This document shows positions 16,262-26,190 of a DNA stretch of 64,000 nt, in pieces. The notes under the pieces are model-generated. The model saw only the letters and a program-made list of their open reading frames with translations. It made no database searches and was not told the DNA's origin. The stretch's first letter is position 1, and each line of letters opens with the position of its first letter. The stretch is taken from contig CALLQB010000008.1 in the NCBI GenBank assembly GCA_938015295.1, positions 1-64,000 on the forward strand, written 5' to 3'. Both the position numbers and the translations under genes were made by a program. The DNA comes from an uncultured Acidimicrobiales bacterium. GTDB taxonomy: Bacteria > Actinomycetota > Acidimicrobiia > Acidimicrobiales > SHLQ01.

Positions 16262-19255
16262 TTACGCAGGCTCGGCCTCGGTGGTGGGCGGCGCAGTGTC
16301 AGTGGTTGGGGGAAGTGTCGTGGTGGTGGTCGGCGGAAGGAACTCTTCAGGCACGTCCTCGCCCAAGAGCTCATACTGTTCAGCGATTTGTTCGGCGATC
16401 CGTTCGCTTCGCTCCGACGCTGCGTCCGCGCGGTCCTGCTCGACCGCCCACAACTCTTCGAGAAGTGCAAGCAACGTGTTGCGGTCGGGATCGGGTTCGT
16501 CAAGGGGCTCTTCGATAACGACGTCGTTGCCCGGTTCGCCACGACCGCCCTGCGCTTCGACCACAAACGAACCAACTGTGGTGCCGAACAACTTGTCGAG
16601 CGCCTCGCCAAAGGTTGGCGCAAACGCCACCTCGCCACCCATTGCCACAACAACATGCCGCAGTTCGGGTACCGCGCTGTCGCCATCGGCTTTCACGTAG
16701 AGCGGCCGAACGTACAGGATCGATTCACCAATCGGGACCAGTTGGAAGTCGCCGTACTCAACCGTTGAACCGTTGTCGTTGAGCAGCGTATTCTCGCGCG
16801 AGATTTCGGAGTCGCTCGCAATGTCAGAAGCGATAATCGCCGGACCCGGAACGTTGAGACTGCTCATGCGGTACTCGATGAGACGACCATAGGACTCGGG
16901 GTTCGAATCGGCGACAAGAATCGCGGTGAGCTCACGACGCTCGGGACGTCCGGGCTGCGGCAGCGGCACGAACGTGCGCACCATACCGAACACCTCTTCT
17001 TCCTCACCAGGGAGGTTCAGCACGGTGTAGTAGGGCAACACCCGTCGAGTCGAAATGACGTCACCGGCAAGCGTCGGGGTGATCTCGCGACTATCGACAG
17101 TGGGCGAAGAACCTGGATCCTGGGCGACAGTCCAACCGGCAGAGGACGACAGGAACGCATCGGGCTGATCGCTGGCCAGTTGGTACCGGCCCCACATGTT
17201 GGTCTGAATCGTGAACAGATCCTGCGGGTACCGCATATGGTTGGCGAGTTCTTCGGGCATCTCGTCGGCCGACTGGAACAAGCCAGGAAATGCCTGTGAG
17301 TAGGCCTCGATAATCGGATCGTCGACATTTGGTGTGAGGTAGAAGCTGACGTCGCCGTCGTAGCTATCGACCACAGCCTTCACCGAGTTGCGAATGTAGT
17401 TGTTGCGCCCCCCAAGGCCGCTTCGGCGCGACACTTCGTTGGTGGCGGCCCGCTGCGCATACGGGTAGCGGTCGCTCGTGGTGTACGCATCGACGACGTA
17501 CTGCACCTGGCCATCGATAACAATCGGATAGGGGTCAGAGTCGAACTCGAGGAAGGGCGCCAGGTTCTTCGCGCGGTCGGTGACGTTGCGGTTGAACAAC
17601 ACCTTGGAGTCTTCGGTGATGAACTCGGAGATAAGCGGGTCGATCTGCCCGAAGCGCATCGAGAACGCAAGCTTGCGAACAAAGGAGTTGAGCGACACGC
17701 CACCGGTGCCCTCGTAGCGGATCAGGACCTCTCGGTCGGCACTATCGGTGTAGTCGATTTCGTCACGGGTCGCGCCGACCACCGAGTAACCGCTGAGGTT
17801 TTCGGAGTAATACAGCTGCGGCTGGTCGATCGAGATATCGATGTTGTCGTTGATCTTGAGCGGGACCTCACCGACAAGAAAGTTGGGGCGGCCGTTGGCC
17901 TCAACCGTGTCTGCCTGCGCAACGGCCAAGCCATAGCCGTGGGTGAAGGCCACATGTTCGACTTCCCACTGGTTCTGATCGGTGAGATCGAGTTCGCGGG
18001 CGCCGACCACAACCGGCGTCATATCGCCGTCGACTACGTAGCGGTCGGTATCGAGCGAGTCGGGGAATTGGTAGAAGCCGCGGTCGCCTTCGAGGTTCTG
18101 AAAGGTGTCGCCAACGATTCGTGGATCGATGAGCCGAACGTCGTTGAGCACATCGGCGTTCTCGCGCAGGATGCTGTCGGTGACCTTGTTCTCAAAGTCT
18201 TCGTCGTAGGCGAACCCGCGCCGCTCGACTGCCGACAGTCCGAGAGCGTCGCGGGTGGCAAGGATATTGCGAGTGGTGAATTCGGCTTCACGGGTCGACT
18301 GGTTGGGGTCGACCTGGAACCGCTGCACAACCGTTGGGTAGATGCCACCCATGACAATGGCGACGAACGCCCACAGTCCAACGGCAAGCGCTGGCAACAC
18401 CCAGCCGCGCCAGAAGATGTTGGCGACGAGCAACACGACCGCAAACCCGGAGATGAGCATCAACAGCTTGATAGCAGGTAGTTGTGCGTTGACGTCGGTG
18501 TAGGTGGCGCCGTCGACAACACCGCGGGTCGACACCGTCAGCTCAAATCGTTGCAGGTAGTAGTCGACAGCCTTGATGGCGGCAAGAAAAGCGAGCAGCA
18601 CCGAAAGGTGAGCCTTGACCTGAGGGGTGGCGCGGTCGCCGGCGGTCTGCAACCGGATGCCGCCGTTGACGTAGTGCGCCATGACCGTCAAGAACAAGAT
18701 GAAGACGAAGGCGGCGAAGAGCCAGTTGACCACGAAGGTCAAGAACGGCAATTGGAAGATATAGAACCCGATGTCGGTGTTGAACTGTGGATCCTTGACC
18801 CCGAAATCGACCCGGTTGGTGAAGAGCAACCACTCATTCCACTGGTCCGATACGCCGGAGCCGGCGATAAGTGAGAAGACCGCGGCGATACCGGCGCGCA
18901 CTAGTCGTTGGCGGCCGTCGGTAAATTCGTGGAAGCGTTCGAGCAGTTCTTCTTCGGGGCCGAGCGGCCGGGTTAGGGGTGCGATGCGGTCGGCGATGGT
19001 GAGGTTGAACAGCAAGAGCAGGAAGAACAATCCGGTGAAGATGCCGAACAGCGCCAATTCTGCGCTGAGCACTCCCCACCAAACGTTGGTGTGATCGAGC
19101 GAGTCAAACCAGAGGTAATCGGTGTAGAAGTTCGAGATTCCTCGAAGCGACAGCACCACTACGAAAGCAACCGCAGCAAAGGCAAAAAGGAGGAATCGGC
19201 CGCGGTTCGCGGACCGTCCTGCTCGACGAGGAGGCATTGCGGAGACCGGACGCAT
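16262..19255 (-). CDS. UPF0182 family large membrane protein
   Basis: A 997-residue integral membrane protein. About seven hydrophobic segments lie in the first 320 residues, starting RFLLFAFAAVAFVVVLSL, and a large extracytoplasmic domain follows. The size and the block ATRDALGLSAVE, with later RRVLPYYTVLNLPGE, fit the conserved UPF0182 family found across actinobacteria, whose function is unknown. The C terminus is acidic, then ends in a Thr/Pro tail. ATG 19255 has TATTGT ending 7 bases upstream, so it is probably transcribed on its own. Confidence 0.9.
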   Translation of the reverse strand: MRPVSAMPPRRAGRSANRGRFLLFAFAAVAFVVVLSLRGISNFYTDYLWFDSLDHTNVWWGVLSAELALFGIFTGLFFLLLLFNLTIADRIAPLTRPLGPEEELLERFHEFTDGRQRLVRAGIAAVFSLIAGSGVSDQWNEWLLFTNRVDFGVKDPQFNTDIGFYIFQLPFLTFVVNWLFAAFVFILFLTVMAHYVNGGIRLQTAGDRATPQVKAHLSVLLAFLAAIKAVDYYLQRFELTVSTRGVVDGATYTDVNAQLPAIKLLMLISGFAVVLLVANIFWRGWVLPALAVGLWAFVAIVMGGIYPTVVQRFQVDPNQSTREAEFTTRNILATRDALGLSAVERRGFAYDEDFENKVTDSILRENADVLNDVRLIDPRIVGDTFQNLEGDRGFYQFPDSLDTDRYVVDGDMTPVVVGARELDLTDQNQWEVEHVAFTHGYGLAVAQADTVEANGRPNFLVGEVPLKINDNIDISIDQPQLYYSENLSGYSVVGATRDEIDYTDSADREVLIRYEGTGGVSLNSFVRKLAFSMRFGQIDPLISEFITEDSKVLFNRNVTDRAKNLAPFLEFDSDPYPIVIDGQVQYVVDAYTTSDRYPYAQRAATNEVSRRSGLGGRNNYIRNSVKAVVDSYDGDVSFYLTPNVDDPIIEAYSQAFPGLFQSADEMPEELANHMRYPQDLFTIQTNMWGRYQLASDQPDAFLSSSAGWTVAQDPGSSPTVDSREITPTLAGDVISTRRVLPYYTVLNLPGEEEEVFGMVRTFVPLPQPGRPERRELTAILVADSNPESYGRLIEYRMSSLNVPGPAIIASDIASDSEISRENTLLNDNGSTVEYGDFQLVPIGESILYVRPLYVKADGDSAVPELRHVVVAMGGEVAFAPTFGEALDKLFGTTVGSFVVEAQGGRGEPGNDVVIEEPLDEPDPDRNTLLALLEELWAVEQDRADAASERSERIAEQIAEQYELLGEDVPEEFLPPTTTTTLPPTTDTAPPTTEAEPA

Positions 19256-19330
19256 TAGGGCAACAATACTGGCACGAAACAGACAACTTGCATCAGGTCA
19301 GTGGAGATTGATTGTGGGTCAACCGCTCGT

Positions 19331-21976
19331 CTACTGCTCGACTACCAGAAGGCAACGACACGATGCGCTCGCGGGCGGGTGAAGATGCCCGCTGGGAAAC
19401 GGCGTGCCCGCGGTGCGGACTCCCGCAACCAGGTTCTCGCTGCATGCGCTGCCACAATCGCTATCGGGTGCCAGCTCCCAGCGGATGACCCGCTCAGCGG
19501 CGAGCCCGGCGTGCACTCCAGCGTTGTAGGCGGTAACCACCAGACCAGCGGCCAAGGTATTCAACCGCTGCCCTTTGATTTCGCGGTAGAGCGAACGCAG
19601 ATGGTCGATGGCATCGTCGGCATCGTCGGCGCCAGCGATTGCTCGGTCGACAAGGAGGCGCATAGACGAAAGCAGCTCATCGCGCACCTGCGCTGTGGCA
19701 AGGCTGATGTCAAGGTTGGCTGCTTCTGCGCCGACCGAAGTCGCCCCAGCGGTGGCTGCCCGGTGAAGGTCGGCGGTCACGGCATCGACATAGCTCTTGC
19801 TGTGCGTTGCAATGTCGCCGACGACCAATTCGATGGTTGGCGCATCTCCGTCACGCCGAACAAGGTCGAGTAGTTCGTTCTGTTCTTCGGCGAGCTGCCG
19901 CTTGAGCTTGCGGCCAACCGTTCGTTCGAGCTCGGCAAGTGCTTCACTTCGTACCACCAAGGCTTCTTCAGCCTGCTGCAGCCGTTCGGATGCATGTCCT
20001 TCAGCATCGCTTTCGGCGGCGATCTCCAGCGTCTCTGGAGTTTCCACGGTCTCTGCGATTTCCAGCGTCTCTGTGGTTTCGAGGGTCTCGTTGCGAATCA
20101 AGGTGTCGGTGCCAGTCGCCGACGCTGAATCATCAAGTATCGCGGCCGGCTCGACGACCAACTCTTCGACAACTGGTTCGCGCACGTCATCGACGGTGGC
20201 GAGAAGCGCCGAAGCCTCCGCAACACGCAGTTCGCGGTCGGCCCTGAGGCGGTCGAACAGGTCGTCGACGCTCGAGTCATCCTCGAACGTGTCATCGACA
20301 ACGACTTCATCGACAACGTCTTCATCGACCGCGGCTTCTTCAACCGCTGCTTCCTCAACCGCGACTTCATCGACCGCGGCTTCTTCAACAACGTCTTCAT
20401 CGACCGCGGCTTGCTCAACCGCGGCTTCTTCGACAACGTCGTCAGACGCCTCGACCAGTGGCTCGCCAGCAGCCGTAGAATCGGTTTCCGTTTTCGTCTC
20501 GGGTGCGGCCTCGACCTCGACCTCAGGCTCAGGCTCGACCTCGACCTCGACCTCGACCTTGGCCAGCGGCTCAACTTCGACTGCGGGTTCAGGCGCAACC
20601 TCGGGTTCTCGCTCAGGCTCTACGCCGGCGGCGACGACTGGCGCAAGTTCGATCGTTGGGTCGAGGGCTCGAACCTGTTCAAAGTCTTCGGGTTTTTCGA
20701 CTGTTGGGACTTCGTCACGCGGAAGCTGGCCAGCTACGGCGGGCAGCTGCTTCTTTCGTCTGAAAAGCGTGTTGCGGTCGTCGCCCAGCTCGGACAAAAC
20801 AAGCCCTGGGCTATCAAAGTCATCGGGCTGCTCAGCATCGCCAAACATCGCGCCGTCATCAAGCTCGGCCTCAACGTCGTACACCGCAGCACGGGTGGCG
20901 TCGGCGGTGTACGGGGTTGAGGTGCGGAAATATTCCTGAGTAGCCGAGGCCGGCTCAGACGATTGCTGCTCGACCGCTCCCTCTTCGTCGACGCCTGCGG
21001 CGTCTTCGTCGAGGTTCTCGACAGCGACATCGACAGAGACCACGTCGTTGTCGGTCACAGTATCGGTTGCCGACTCGAGCGACGCTGTTGCCAACTCGAC
21101 CTCTTCTGACGTCGCAAACGGATGACCGACCAACCGGGCCGACTCGATCTCCGATTCGATCTCTGCCACCGACGCTGGGGCAGGAACCGTCAGACCAGCG
21201 GTTTCGGCCGCCTGACGCGCCTCTGGCAACGAGTTCTCAAGTTCCCGATTTACGTCGGCGACCGCAGTCGAGGCAAATTCGATGGCTTCGATCAGCCGCT
21301 GGCGTCCGGCACGAAGTTGTTCGAGTTGCACCTTTGCGTTGGTGCGGCGACGTGACAGATCAGACAGGATTCGCTCGCGCACAAGATGCGCTTCGGCCAC
21401 CATTGCGCGGCCCTCATCGCGCGCCTCGGCGAGAACTTGATCGCCAGCGCTGCGAGCGGCCGAAACCACATCTTCTGCGTCGCGATCGGCCTGAGCTAAC
21501 GCTTCTTGACGATGCTGGTCGCGAAGCCGTTGTTCGTTTTCGATCGCATCATCGAGCTCACGCTCGCGTTCGGCAAGCGATTCGCTCATCGACGATGCAG
21601 CATCTTCTGCTGCCTGTCGAATCGCCGCTGCGTCTGCGTCTGCGCGAGCGCGCAAGTCGGCAGCTTCGGCCTCTGCGCTCGCGAGCCTCTCGGCCGCGGT
21701 ATCTCGCGCGGTTTGTAAAATCCGTGCCGCATCCTCGCCCAGGCGCGATGTCAGCAAGTTTTCATCAATGTCCTTGGCCGCCTCAAGCTCGCGCTCGGCC
21801 GCCGCAACCTTGGCCTCCGCCTCAGCACGCAGCTCATCGATACCACCGAGCTGGCGCGCCAGCGTTTGCAAGAACGCGCGAACCTCTAGTTGATCAAAGC
21901 CGCGAAACGACGTCGAAAACGATGCCTCACGGATCGTCTTCGGATCACCGATGTCGGGCATGCTCGAAGATGCCAT
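19331..21976 (-). CDS. DivIVA-like coiled-coil protein with phage-head-morphogenesis-like C terminus
   Basis: An 881-residue protein. Residues 5-40 match the DivIVA membrane/polar-targeting N-terminal domain (FSTSFRGFDQLEVRAFL). A coiled coil of about 230 Ala/Glu/Arg-rich residues follows. The middle 330 residues are low-complexity Glu/Val/Asp repeats. The last 130 residues have AYNAG, WELAPDSDCGSAC and finally SASCRCLLV, the layout of the C-terminal region of phage Mu F/SPP1 gp7 head-morphogenesis proteins. ATG 21976 has TAGCCT ending 7 bases upstream; an upstream in-frame start is possible at 22039. Polar growth or division scaffolding is inferred from the N terminus only. Confidence 0.75.
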   Translation of the reverse strand: MASSSMPDIGDPKTIREASFSTSFRGFDQLEVRAFLQTLARQLGGIDELRAEAEAKVAAAERELEAAKDIDENLLTSRLGEDAARILQTARDTAAERLASAEAEAADLRARADADAAAIRQAAEDAASSMSESLAERERELDDAIENEQRLRDQHRQEALAQADRDAEDVVSAARSAGDQVLAEARDEGRAMVAEAHLVRERILSDLSRRRTNAKVQLEQLRAGRQRLIEAIEFASTAVADVNRELENSLPEARQAAETAGLTVPAPASVAEIESEIESARLVGHPFATSEEVELATASLESATDTVTDNDVVSVDVAVENLDEDAAGVDEEGAVEQQSSEPASATQEYFRTSTPYTADATRAAVYDVEAELDDGAMFGDAEQPDDFDSPGLVLSELGDDRNTLFRRKKQLPAVAGQLPRDEVPTVEKPEDFEQVRALDPTIELAPVVAAGVEPEREPEVAPEPAVEVEPLAKVEVEVEVEPEPEVEVEAAPETKTETDSTAAGEPLVEASDDVVEEAAVEQAAVDEDVVEEAAVDEVAVEEAAVEEAAVDEDVVDEVVVDDTFEDDSSVDDLFDRLRADRELRVAEASALLATVDDVREPVVEELVVEPAAILDDSASATGTDTLIRNETLETTETLEIAETVETPETLEIAAESDAEGHASERLQQAEEALVVRSEALAELERTVGRKLKRQLAEEQNELLDLVRRDGDAPTIELVVGDIATHSKSYVDAVTADLHRAATAGATSVGAEAANLDISLATAQVRDELLSSMRLLVDRAIAGADDADDAIDHLRSLYREIKGQRLNTLAAGLVVTAYNAGVHAGLAAERVIRWELAPDSDCGSACSENLVAGVRTAGTPFPSGHLHPPASASCRCLLVVEQ
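20277..20460. repeat. Coding low-complexity repeat (Glu/Val/Asp/Ala-rich)
   Basis: Imperfect tandem copies of a unit of about 15-18 bases (variants of cttcatcgaccgcgg) encode runs such as VEEAAVDE and VDEDVVDE inside the DivIVA-like protein. A similar shorter run at about 20516-20570 encodes alternating Glu-Val. The repeats keep frame and give a long acidic linker. Confidence 0.7.
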
Positions 21977-22072
21977 CGAACCTAGGCTAGAGCCATAAAC
22001 GCCAAGAGCGGTCGAGAAACCACCGAGCGACGCCAACATTGGCTGTAGTCATACCAGTTGTTATCCACACAG

Positions 22073-23224
22073 CTACCCCTCGGTCGCTCGATCGATTGGA
22101 CCATTTGGCCCGACAAGCTCGCGGCCATTGCCGCCACGTTCGGCAAGCACCGCAATAGCTTCGTCGACCGTTGCAACCGGAATCACCACAAGATCGTCGC
22201 CGGCTTCGAGAAACGCCCGGTCAAGCTCAGACTCACGAAGACTCGCTGGAATCAACATCAGTTCGGCTCCAGAGCGAATAGCGGCAGCGACCTTCTGGCG
22301 CACGCCGCCAATGGGCCCCACCGCGCCGCTGAGACTCATCGTCCCCGTAACCGCAACATCGAGCCCACCGGTCAATTCACCCTCAGTAAGCAGATCGATA
22401 TACGAAAGCGTGAATGCGAGACCAGCAGACGGCCCGCCAACACCGTCAACATTCAACGACAGATCGATCGGCAAATCGTTTTCAGACAAACGAGTACCAA
22501 TCGACACACCGATTCTTGGTTCGCCGTTTGCTGCGGCACCAAGTTCAACCTGCAGGTCGAGTTCTTCCCCGTCACGCTCGACGGTGACCTCCAGAACATC
22601 GCCAGGACTCTTTGCCAGCACCGCATCGCGAAGCTGATTCGTCGTGAGCGTCTCTGCGCCGCCGGCTCGAATGATGACGTCACCACACTGAATCAATTCG
22701 TCGGCAGCCGACTCGTCAGCAACCCCATCAACGGTCACCCCGGTCGGATTAAAAACCTCGTAACCAAGATAGGTAAGGGCAACAATGTTGGCCGTCGACT
22801 GCGACGACACCATCATCTGTGCGTTGCATTGACGCGATTCTTCTCGAGTTTGTGTGCCAAAAACATCCTCGGTCTTACGAATATCAACTGCCGGTCCCAA
22901 GCGAACGAGCACCCATTCGAGGGCCGACAAGCGATTGAGGCGCACCGTGGTAAAGAAGACTTCGCCTTCCGACGGGAACACCTCAGCCCCTTCGATCTCA
23001 ACGATGTCTTCGATCGGATTCACCGTTCCCAACTCGAAGGCCGTGTACGGAACCGAAATCAGACTCGCCACGCCAGCGACAAGAGCCAGAACCCCGACCA
23101 AGCTCAGCAACACCGTCAACCAGCGACGATTCTTGCGAGCAGGACCATCGAATTGCGGGGCTGGCTCCACGTTCAGGCCATCGGACGGTATCGTCTGGGG
23201 CATCGTGTTGTTCTCGTCGGCCAC
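22073..23224 (-). CDS. YlbL-type PDZ and Lon-like serine protease
   Basis: A 383-residue membrane-anchored protease. A membrane segment near residues 34-56 is followed by an ectodomain, a PDZ domain (about residues 155-225; VIIRAGGAETLTTNQLRDAV), and a Lon-type S16 protease domain. The catalytic Ser lies in GGPSAGLAF and the Lys in GGVRQKVAAA. The closest characterised relative by layout is Bacillus YlbL, which degrades a cell-division inhibitor; the substrate here is unknown. Start is GTG 23224. It lies on the same strand as the DivIVA-like gene, 96 bases upstream of it. Confidence 0.85.
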   Translation of the reverse strand: MADENNTMPQTIPSDGLNVEPAPQFDGPARKNRRWLTVLLSLVGVLALVAGVASLISVPYTAFELGTVNPIEDIVEIEGAEVFPSEGEVFFTTVRLNRLSALEWVLVRLGPAVDIRKTEDVFGTQTREESRQCNAQMMVSSQSTANIVALTYLGYEVFNPTGVTVDGVADESAADELIQCGDVIIRAGGAETLTTNQLRDAVLAKSPGDVLEVTVERDGEELDLQVELGAAANGEPRIGVSIGTRLSENDLPIDLSLNVDGVGGPSAGLAFTLSYIDLLTEGELTGGLDVAVTGTMSLSGAVGPIGGVRQKVAAAIRSGAELMLIPASLRESELDRAFLEAGDDLVVIPVATVDEAIAVLAERGGNGRELVGPNGPIDRATEG

Positions 23225-23429
23225 TCTACTTCTCGTTCTTCTCGCACTCGTCGGATGCGCGCTGGCCTCTCAGCCTGCCATCTCCGAAGCGCTACTCCTA
23301 CGCGTCTTGCGCGTAAACCTTCTGACAATCAGCGCAAGAAACCGTTCAATCGACGGCCTTGTACTCATGGCAGCGGCGCCGTCGAACCACAACCGACACG
23401 CGCCACACTCGCCGCGAGGCGACTCACCG

Positions 23430-23645
23430 ATGATGCCCAAGGCGTGGTGGAGTTACCTCGGACTCGGCTACCGCCAACCCGAACAACCGGTGCTCGGAAA
23501 AAACGCGAAGGTTCGATGGTGGCAACGACTGCGAGCGGTGGTTCTACTCGCAGTAATCGTCGTGATTCTTGGCTTTGCTGTCGCTGGCCTGGTCGGCGCA
23601 ATGGTGTTCCTTGCCGGCTATCTGCTGGAGACAGCGGTCAGCTAG
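23430..23645 (+). CDS. Small single-pass membrane protein
   Basis: A 71-residue protein with a basic, aromatic N terminus (MPKAWWSYLGLGYRQPEQ) and one membrane helix of about 25 residues starting at VVLLAVIVVILGFAVAG. No family recognised. ATG 23430 has GAGGCG about 9 bases upstream; an earlier in-frame ATG at 23367 would add 21 polar residues. It is divergent from the YlbL-type protease and converges with the next gene. The small size makes it less certain than its neighbours. Confidence 0.5.
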   Translation: MMPKAWWSYLGLGYRQPEQPVLGKNAKVRWWQRLRAVVLLAVIVVILGFAVAGLVGAMVFLAGYLLETAVS

Positions 23646-23657
23646 CTCTGGCCGCTA

Positions 23658-24488
23658 CTAACGTCCAAACAGTCCGCGTCGCGGTGGCTCTTCGCTAGCG
23701 ACCTCGGCAACTGTTTCGGCAACCGATGGAGCAATCGCAGGGCTCGGCGGTGGCGGAGGAGGCGGAGGAAGCTGCTCAGTACTCGACTCAAACATGTCGG
23801 TGACCGTGCCAGCGGCGCTGTCGTCGGCCTGATTCGTATCGAAGCCAAAGCCCGACGACTCGCCGAGCTCAAAGCCCAGACCCTCGGTAGGTGCAACAGC
23901 GCCGGTAGCTACCGCTGCCGCCTCGGACGCCGCCAACTGGTCGGCAAAGACGTCCGAAGCTGGTGGGGCGGGCGGAACATCGAACGGCGTGGCGTCAGCT
24001 GGCGCGGCCTCGTACGGGGCTGGTTCAAACGGCGCCGGCGCGGGAACAAATGGCGCATCGGCAACTGCTGCCGGCGGCGAGATTGTCGAAGATAGGTCGG
24101 TAGCAGGAAGCGGTGGGAGCGGCGGCACCGCTGCCGAAGGATCGGGTGGCGTCACGTTGGCAAGCGCTGCCTCGAGCGACATTGGCGTGTCGAGCGACTC
24201 CGAGTCGAGACTTGTCTCCGGCATGACCGGCACAGAAGGGGCCGAAGGGAACGCGTCGACCACAGGAGCCAGATGGGTTTCAGCCCCTGGCTGTGCCGAG
24301 TGATCGCCGATTGCCACGTGGTAGTACGGCCGAAATTCGAACGAGATTGGGTTCATCTCGAACAGTTCGCAGGATTCGACGCCGTCTTCGTTCCGAAGAC
24401 GTTCAATTGCAGCAACCGCCGAATCGAGGTCGTTGCAGGGGTGAAACGACATGTCGTCAGCGCTATGAACAATTACCAGGTGTGGCAC
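23658..24488 (-). CDS. Unknown protein with small N-terminal domain and long Pro/Ala-rich region
   Basis: A 276-residue protein. The first 60 residues form a compact alpha/beta unit (LVIVHSADDMSFHPCNDLDSA, then ELFEMNPISFEFRPYYHV) that I do not recognise. The remaining 200 residues are Pro/Ala/Glu rich, with polyproline stretches and a final basic GLFGR. GTG 24488 is chosen because AAGGAG stands 8 bases upstream, the strongest ribosome-binding site here. The longer open frame from 24566 lacks one. Confidence 0.65.
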   Translation of the reverse strand: MPHLVIVHSADDMSFHPCNDLDSAVAAIERLRNEDGVESCELFEMNPISFEFRPYYHVAIGDHSAQPGAETHLAPVVDAFPSAPSVPVMPETSLDSESLDTPMSLEAALANVTPPDPSAAVPPLPPLPATDLSSTISPPAAVADAPFVPAPAPFEPAPYEAAPADATPFDVPPAPPASDVFADQLAASEAAAVATGAVAPTEGLGFELGESSGFGFDTNQADDSAAGTVTDMFESSTEQLPPPPPPPPSPAIAPSVAETVAEVASEEPPRRGLFGR

Positions 24489-24589
24489 AGGAAAACTCCT
24501 TGAGGTATCACAGGTACTTTCGGAGCCAGTCACACCTTTGTTAGTAGTTTGATAGTGATTTCGCAACCATCAGAAAGCCCGGAAGCCCC

Positions 24590-25183
24590 ATGCAAGACTC
24601 CGACACCGCAGCGCAACGCCGAGAGGCAGCGCTCGCTGGGCACCGTGGCGACCCCGGAACTGCCAGACTTCACCTTCAATCCAACGATCCGCAGGTGCGA
24701 GCGACGGCATTGGGTGCGCTCGACCGTTTGCAGGTACTCACCGACGCCGAGCTCACTGCTGGGCTTTGCGACACCGCACCACTCGTCAGATCCCGTTCGG
24801 CCGCTATCGCCGCCTCGTATCCCAACGTATCGGTGGTCGAACTGCTCGACGACACCGAAAACACGGTCGCCGAAGTCGCCGCCTGGTCGTGCGGCGAACG
24901 GGCCGCAACACCCGGCGTCGTCGACGCACTAGTTGCGATGGCCGACAATCACGCCGACCCGCTCTGCCGCGAAGCGGCCATTGCCTCACTCGGTGCGCTT
25001 GGCGACGAGCGCGCAGTTCAAACCATCCTTCGAGCCATGTCAGATGTTCCACAGATCCGCCGCCGAGCTGCCCTCGCACTGGCGCCATTCGACGGCCCTG
25101 AGGTTGTCCAGGCGCTCGAGAAAGCCTCAGAAGACCGCGACTGGCAGGTGCGTCAGGCGGCCGAGGATGTGCTCGGCCGTTAG
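24590..25183 (+). CDS. HEAT-repeat domain protein
   Basis: A 197-residue all-helical protein made of about five HEAT repeats of the PBS-lyase type, for example NDPQVRATALGALDRL, PLVRSRSAAIAASYP, DPLCREAAIASLGALGD and DWQVRQAAEDVLGR. Such repeats mediate protein-protein contacts; partner unknown. Its stop codon overlaps the mreB stop by 4 bases on the opposite strand. It is divergent from the Pro/Ala-rich protein gene, with about 100 bases between. Confidence 0.8.
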   Translation: MQDSDTAAQRREAALAGHRGDPGTARLHLQSNDPQVRATALGALDRLQVLTDAELTAGLCDTAPLVRSRSAAIAASYPNVSVVELLDDTENTVAEVAAWSCGERAATPGVVDALVAMADNHADPLCREAAIASLGALGDERAVQTILRAMSDVPQIRRRAALALAPFDGPEVVQALEKASEDRDWQVRQAAEDVLGR

Positions 25184-26184
25184 CGCTTCGAGTCCATAAA
25201 CATCGCCTGCACCGCTTCGTAAGATTCGATGCAACGACCAGCGCCGAGCACCACACACTCGAGCGGCGTTTGCACAAGGTGCACCGGTACCTCGGTCTCG
25301 CCCGAAATACGCGTATCGAGCCCCCGCAACATGCCCCCACCACCAACCAGATGAATCCCTTGCTCAATAAGGTCCTGGGCCAGTTCTGGTGGCGCTTGCG
25401 CAAGACAAGAAAGCACCGCATCAACCATCGCCGACACCGTTTCGTCGGTGGCAGTTCGGATCTCTGCGGGAGAAAGAACAACGGTTTTCGGCAAACCGCT
25501 CATCAGCTCTCGGCCCCGAACCTCGGCCATAACTTCGTCTTCGGTTTTGGCCGCCGAGCCAATCGTGAGTTTTATCTCTTCAGCCGTTCGTTCGCCGATG
25601 GCGATGCCATACTGCCGGCGAACATATGACTGGATAGCCGCATCGATGTCAAACGAACCGACGCGGACGGCCTCAAGCGCAACCACGCCACCAAGGGAAA
25701 TCAGCGCTGCTTCAGAAGTGCCTCCGCCAATATCTACCACCATGTTGCCGATCGGCTCATTGATCGGCAGGTTGGCGCCTATCGCCGCAGCCATAGGTTG
25801 TTCGATGAGCTGGGCGTCGGCTGCGCCTGCCCGACGGGCCGCTTCGGTCACCGCCCGGCGCTCAACGGCGGTAATCGCTGATGGCACACAAATGATGACC
25901 CGAGGTTTATTGAACCGACTCACACCAACCCGCTCCAGCAGCAAGCGGATCATGCGCTGCGTGACTTCGAAGTCGGTGATGGCACCGTGGCGAAGGGGCC
26001 GGACGGCGACAATATATGACGGAGTTCGCCCGATCATTTGCCACGCCTCAGTGCCCATTGCGAGCACCTCTTTTGTCTGGCTATTGAGAGCAATAACCGA
26101 TGGCTCGTTCAGCACGATGCCCTCGCCGCGCGCATACACAAGAGTGTTCGCGGTACCAAGGTCGATTGCGAGATCGCGTGCCAT
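25180..26184 (-). CDS. mreB: MreB-family rod-shape actin homologue
   Basis: A 334-residue bacterial actin. Phosphate-1 motif LAIDLGTANTLVY, connect motif and phosphate-2 motif NMVVDIGGGTSEAALISLGG, and the adenosine motif HLVGGGGMLRGL are all intact, and the length fits the family. MreB organises lateral wall synthesis. Its presence beside a DivIVA-like polar protein suggests both machineries occur in this organism. Last of a coupled run moaE, small membrane protein, mreB; no mreC or mreD follows. Confidence 0.92.
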   Translation of the reverse strand: MARDLAIDLGTANTLVYARGEGIVLNEPSVIALNSQTKEVLAMGTEAWQMIGRTPSYIVAVRPLRHGAITDFEVTQRMIRLLLERVGVSRFNKPRVIICVPSAITAVERRAVTEAARRAGAADAQLIEQPMAAAIGANLPINEPIGNMVVDIGGGTSEAALISLGGVVALEAVRVGSFDIDAAIQSYVRRQYGIAIGERTAEEIKLTIGSAAKTEDEVMAEVRGRELMSGLPKTVVLSPAEIRTATDETVSAMVDAVLSCLAQAPPELAQDLIEQGIHLVGGGGMLRGLDTRISGETEVPVHLVQTPLECVVLGAGRCIESYEAVQAMFMDSKR

Positions 26185-26190
26185 CTATTC

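Noticed and set aside
19797-20939. Ser/Thr-rich 380-residue open frame
   Set aside because: Mirror image of the acidic repeats of the DivIVA-like protein on the other strand.
22058-23698. 546-residue open frame on the plus strand
   Set aside because: Antisense to the PDZ-Lon protease, no recognisable domain; only the different-frame small membrane protein at 23430 looks plausible.
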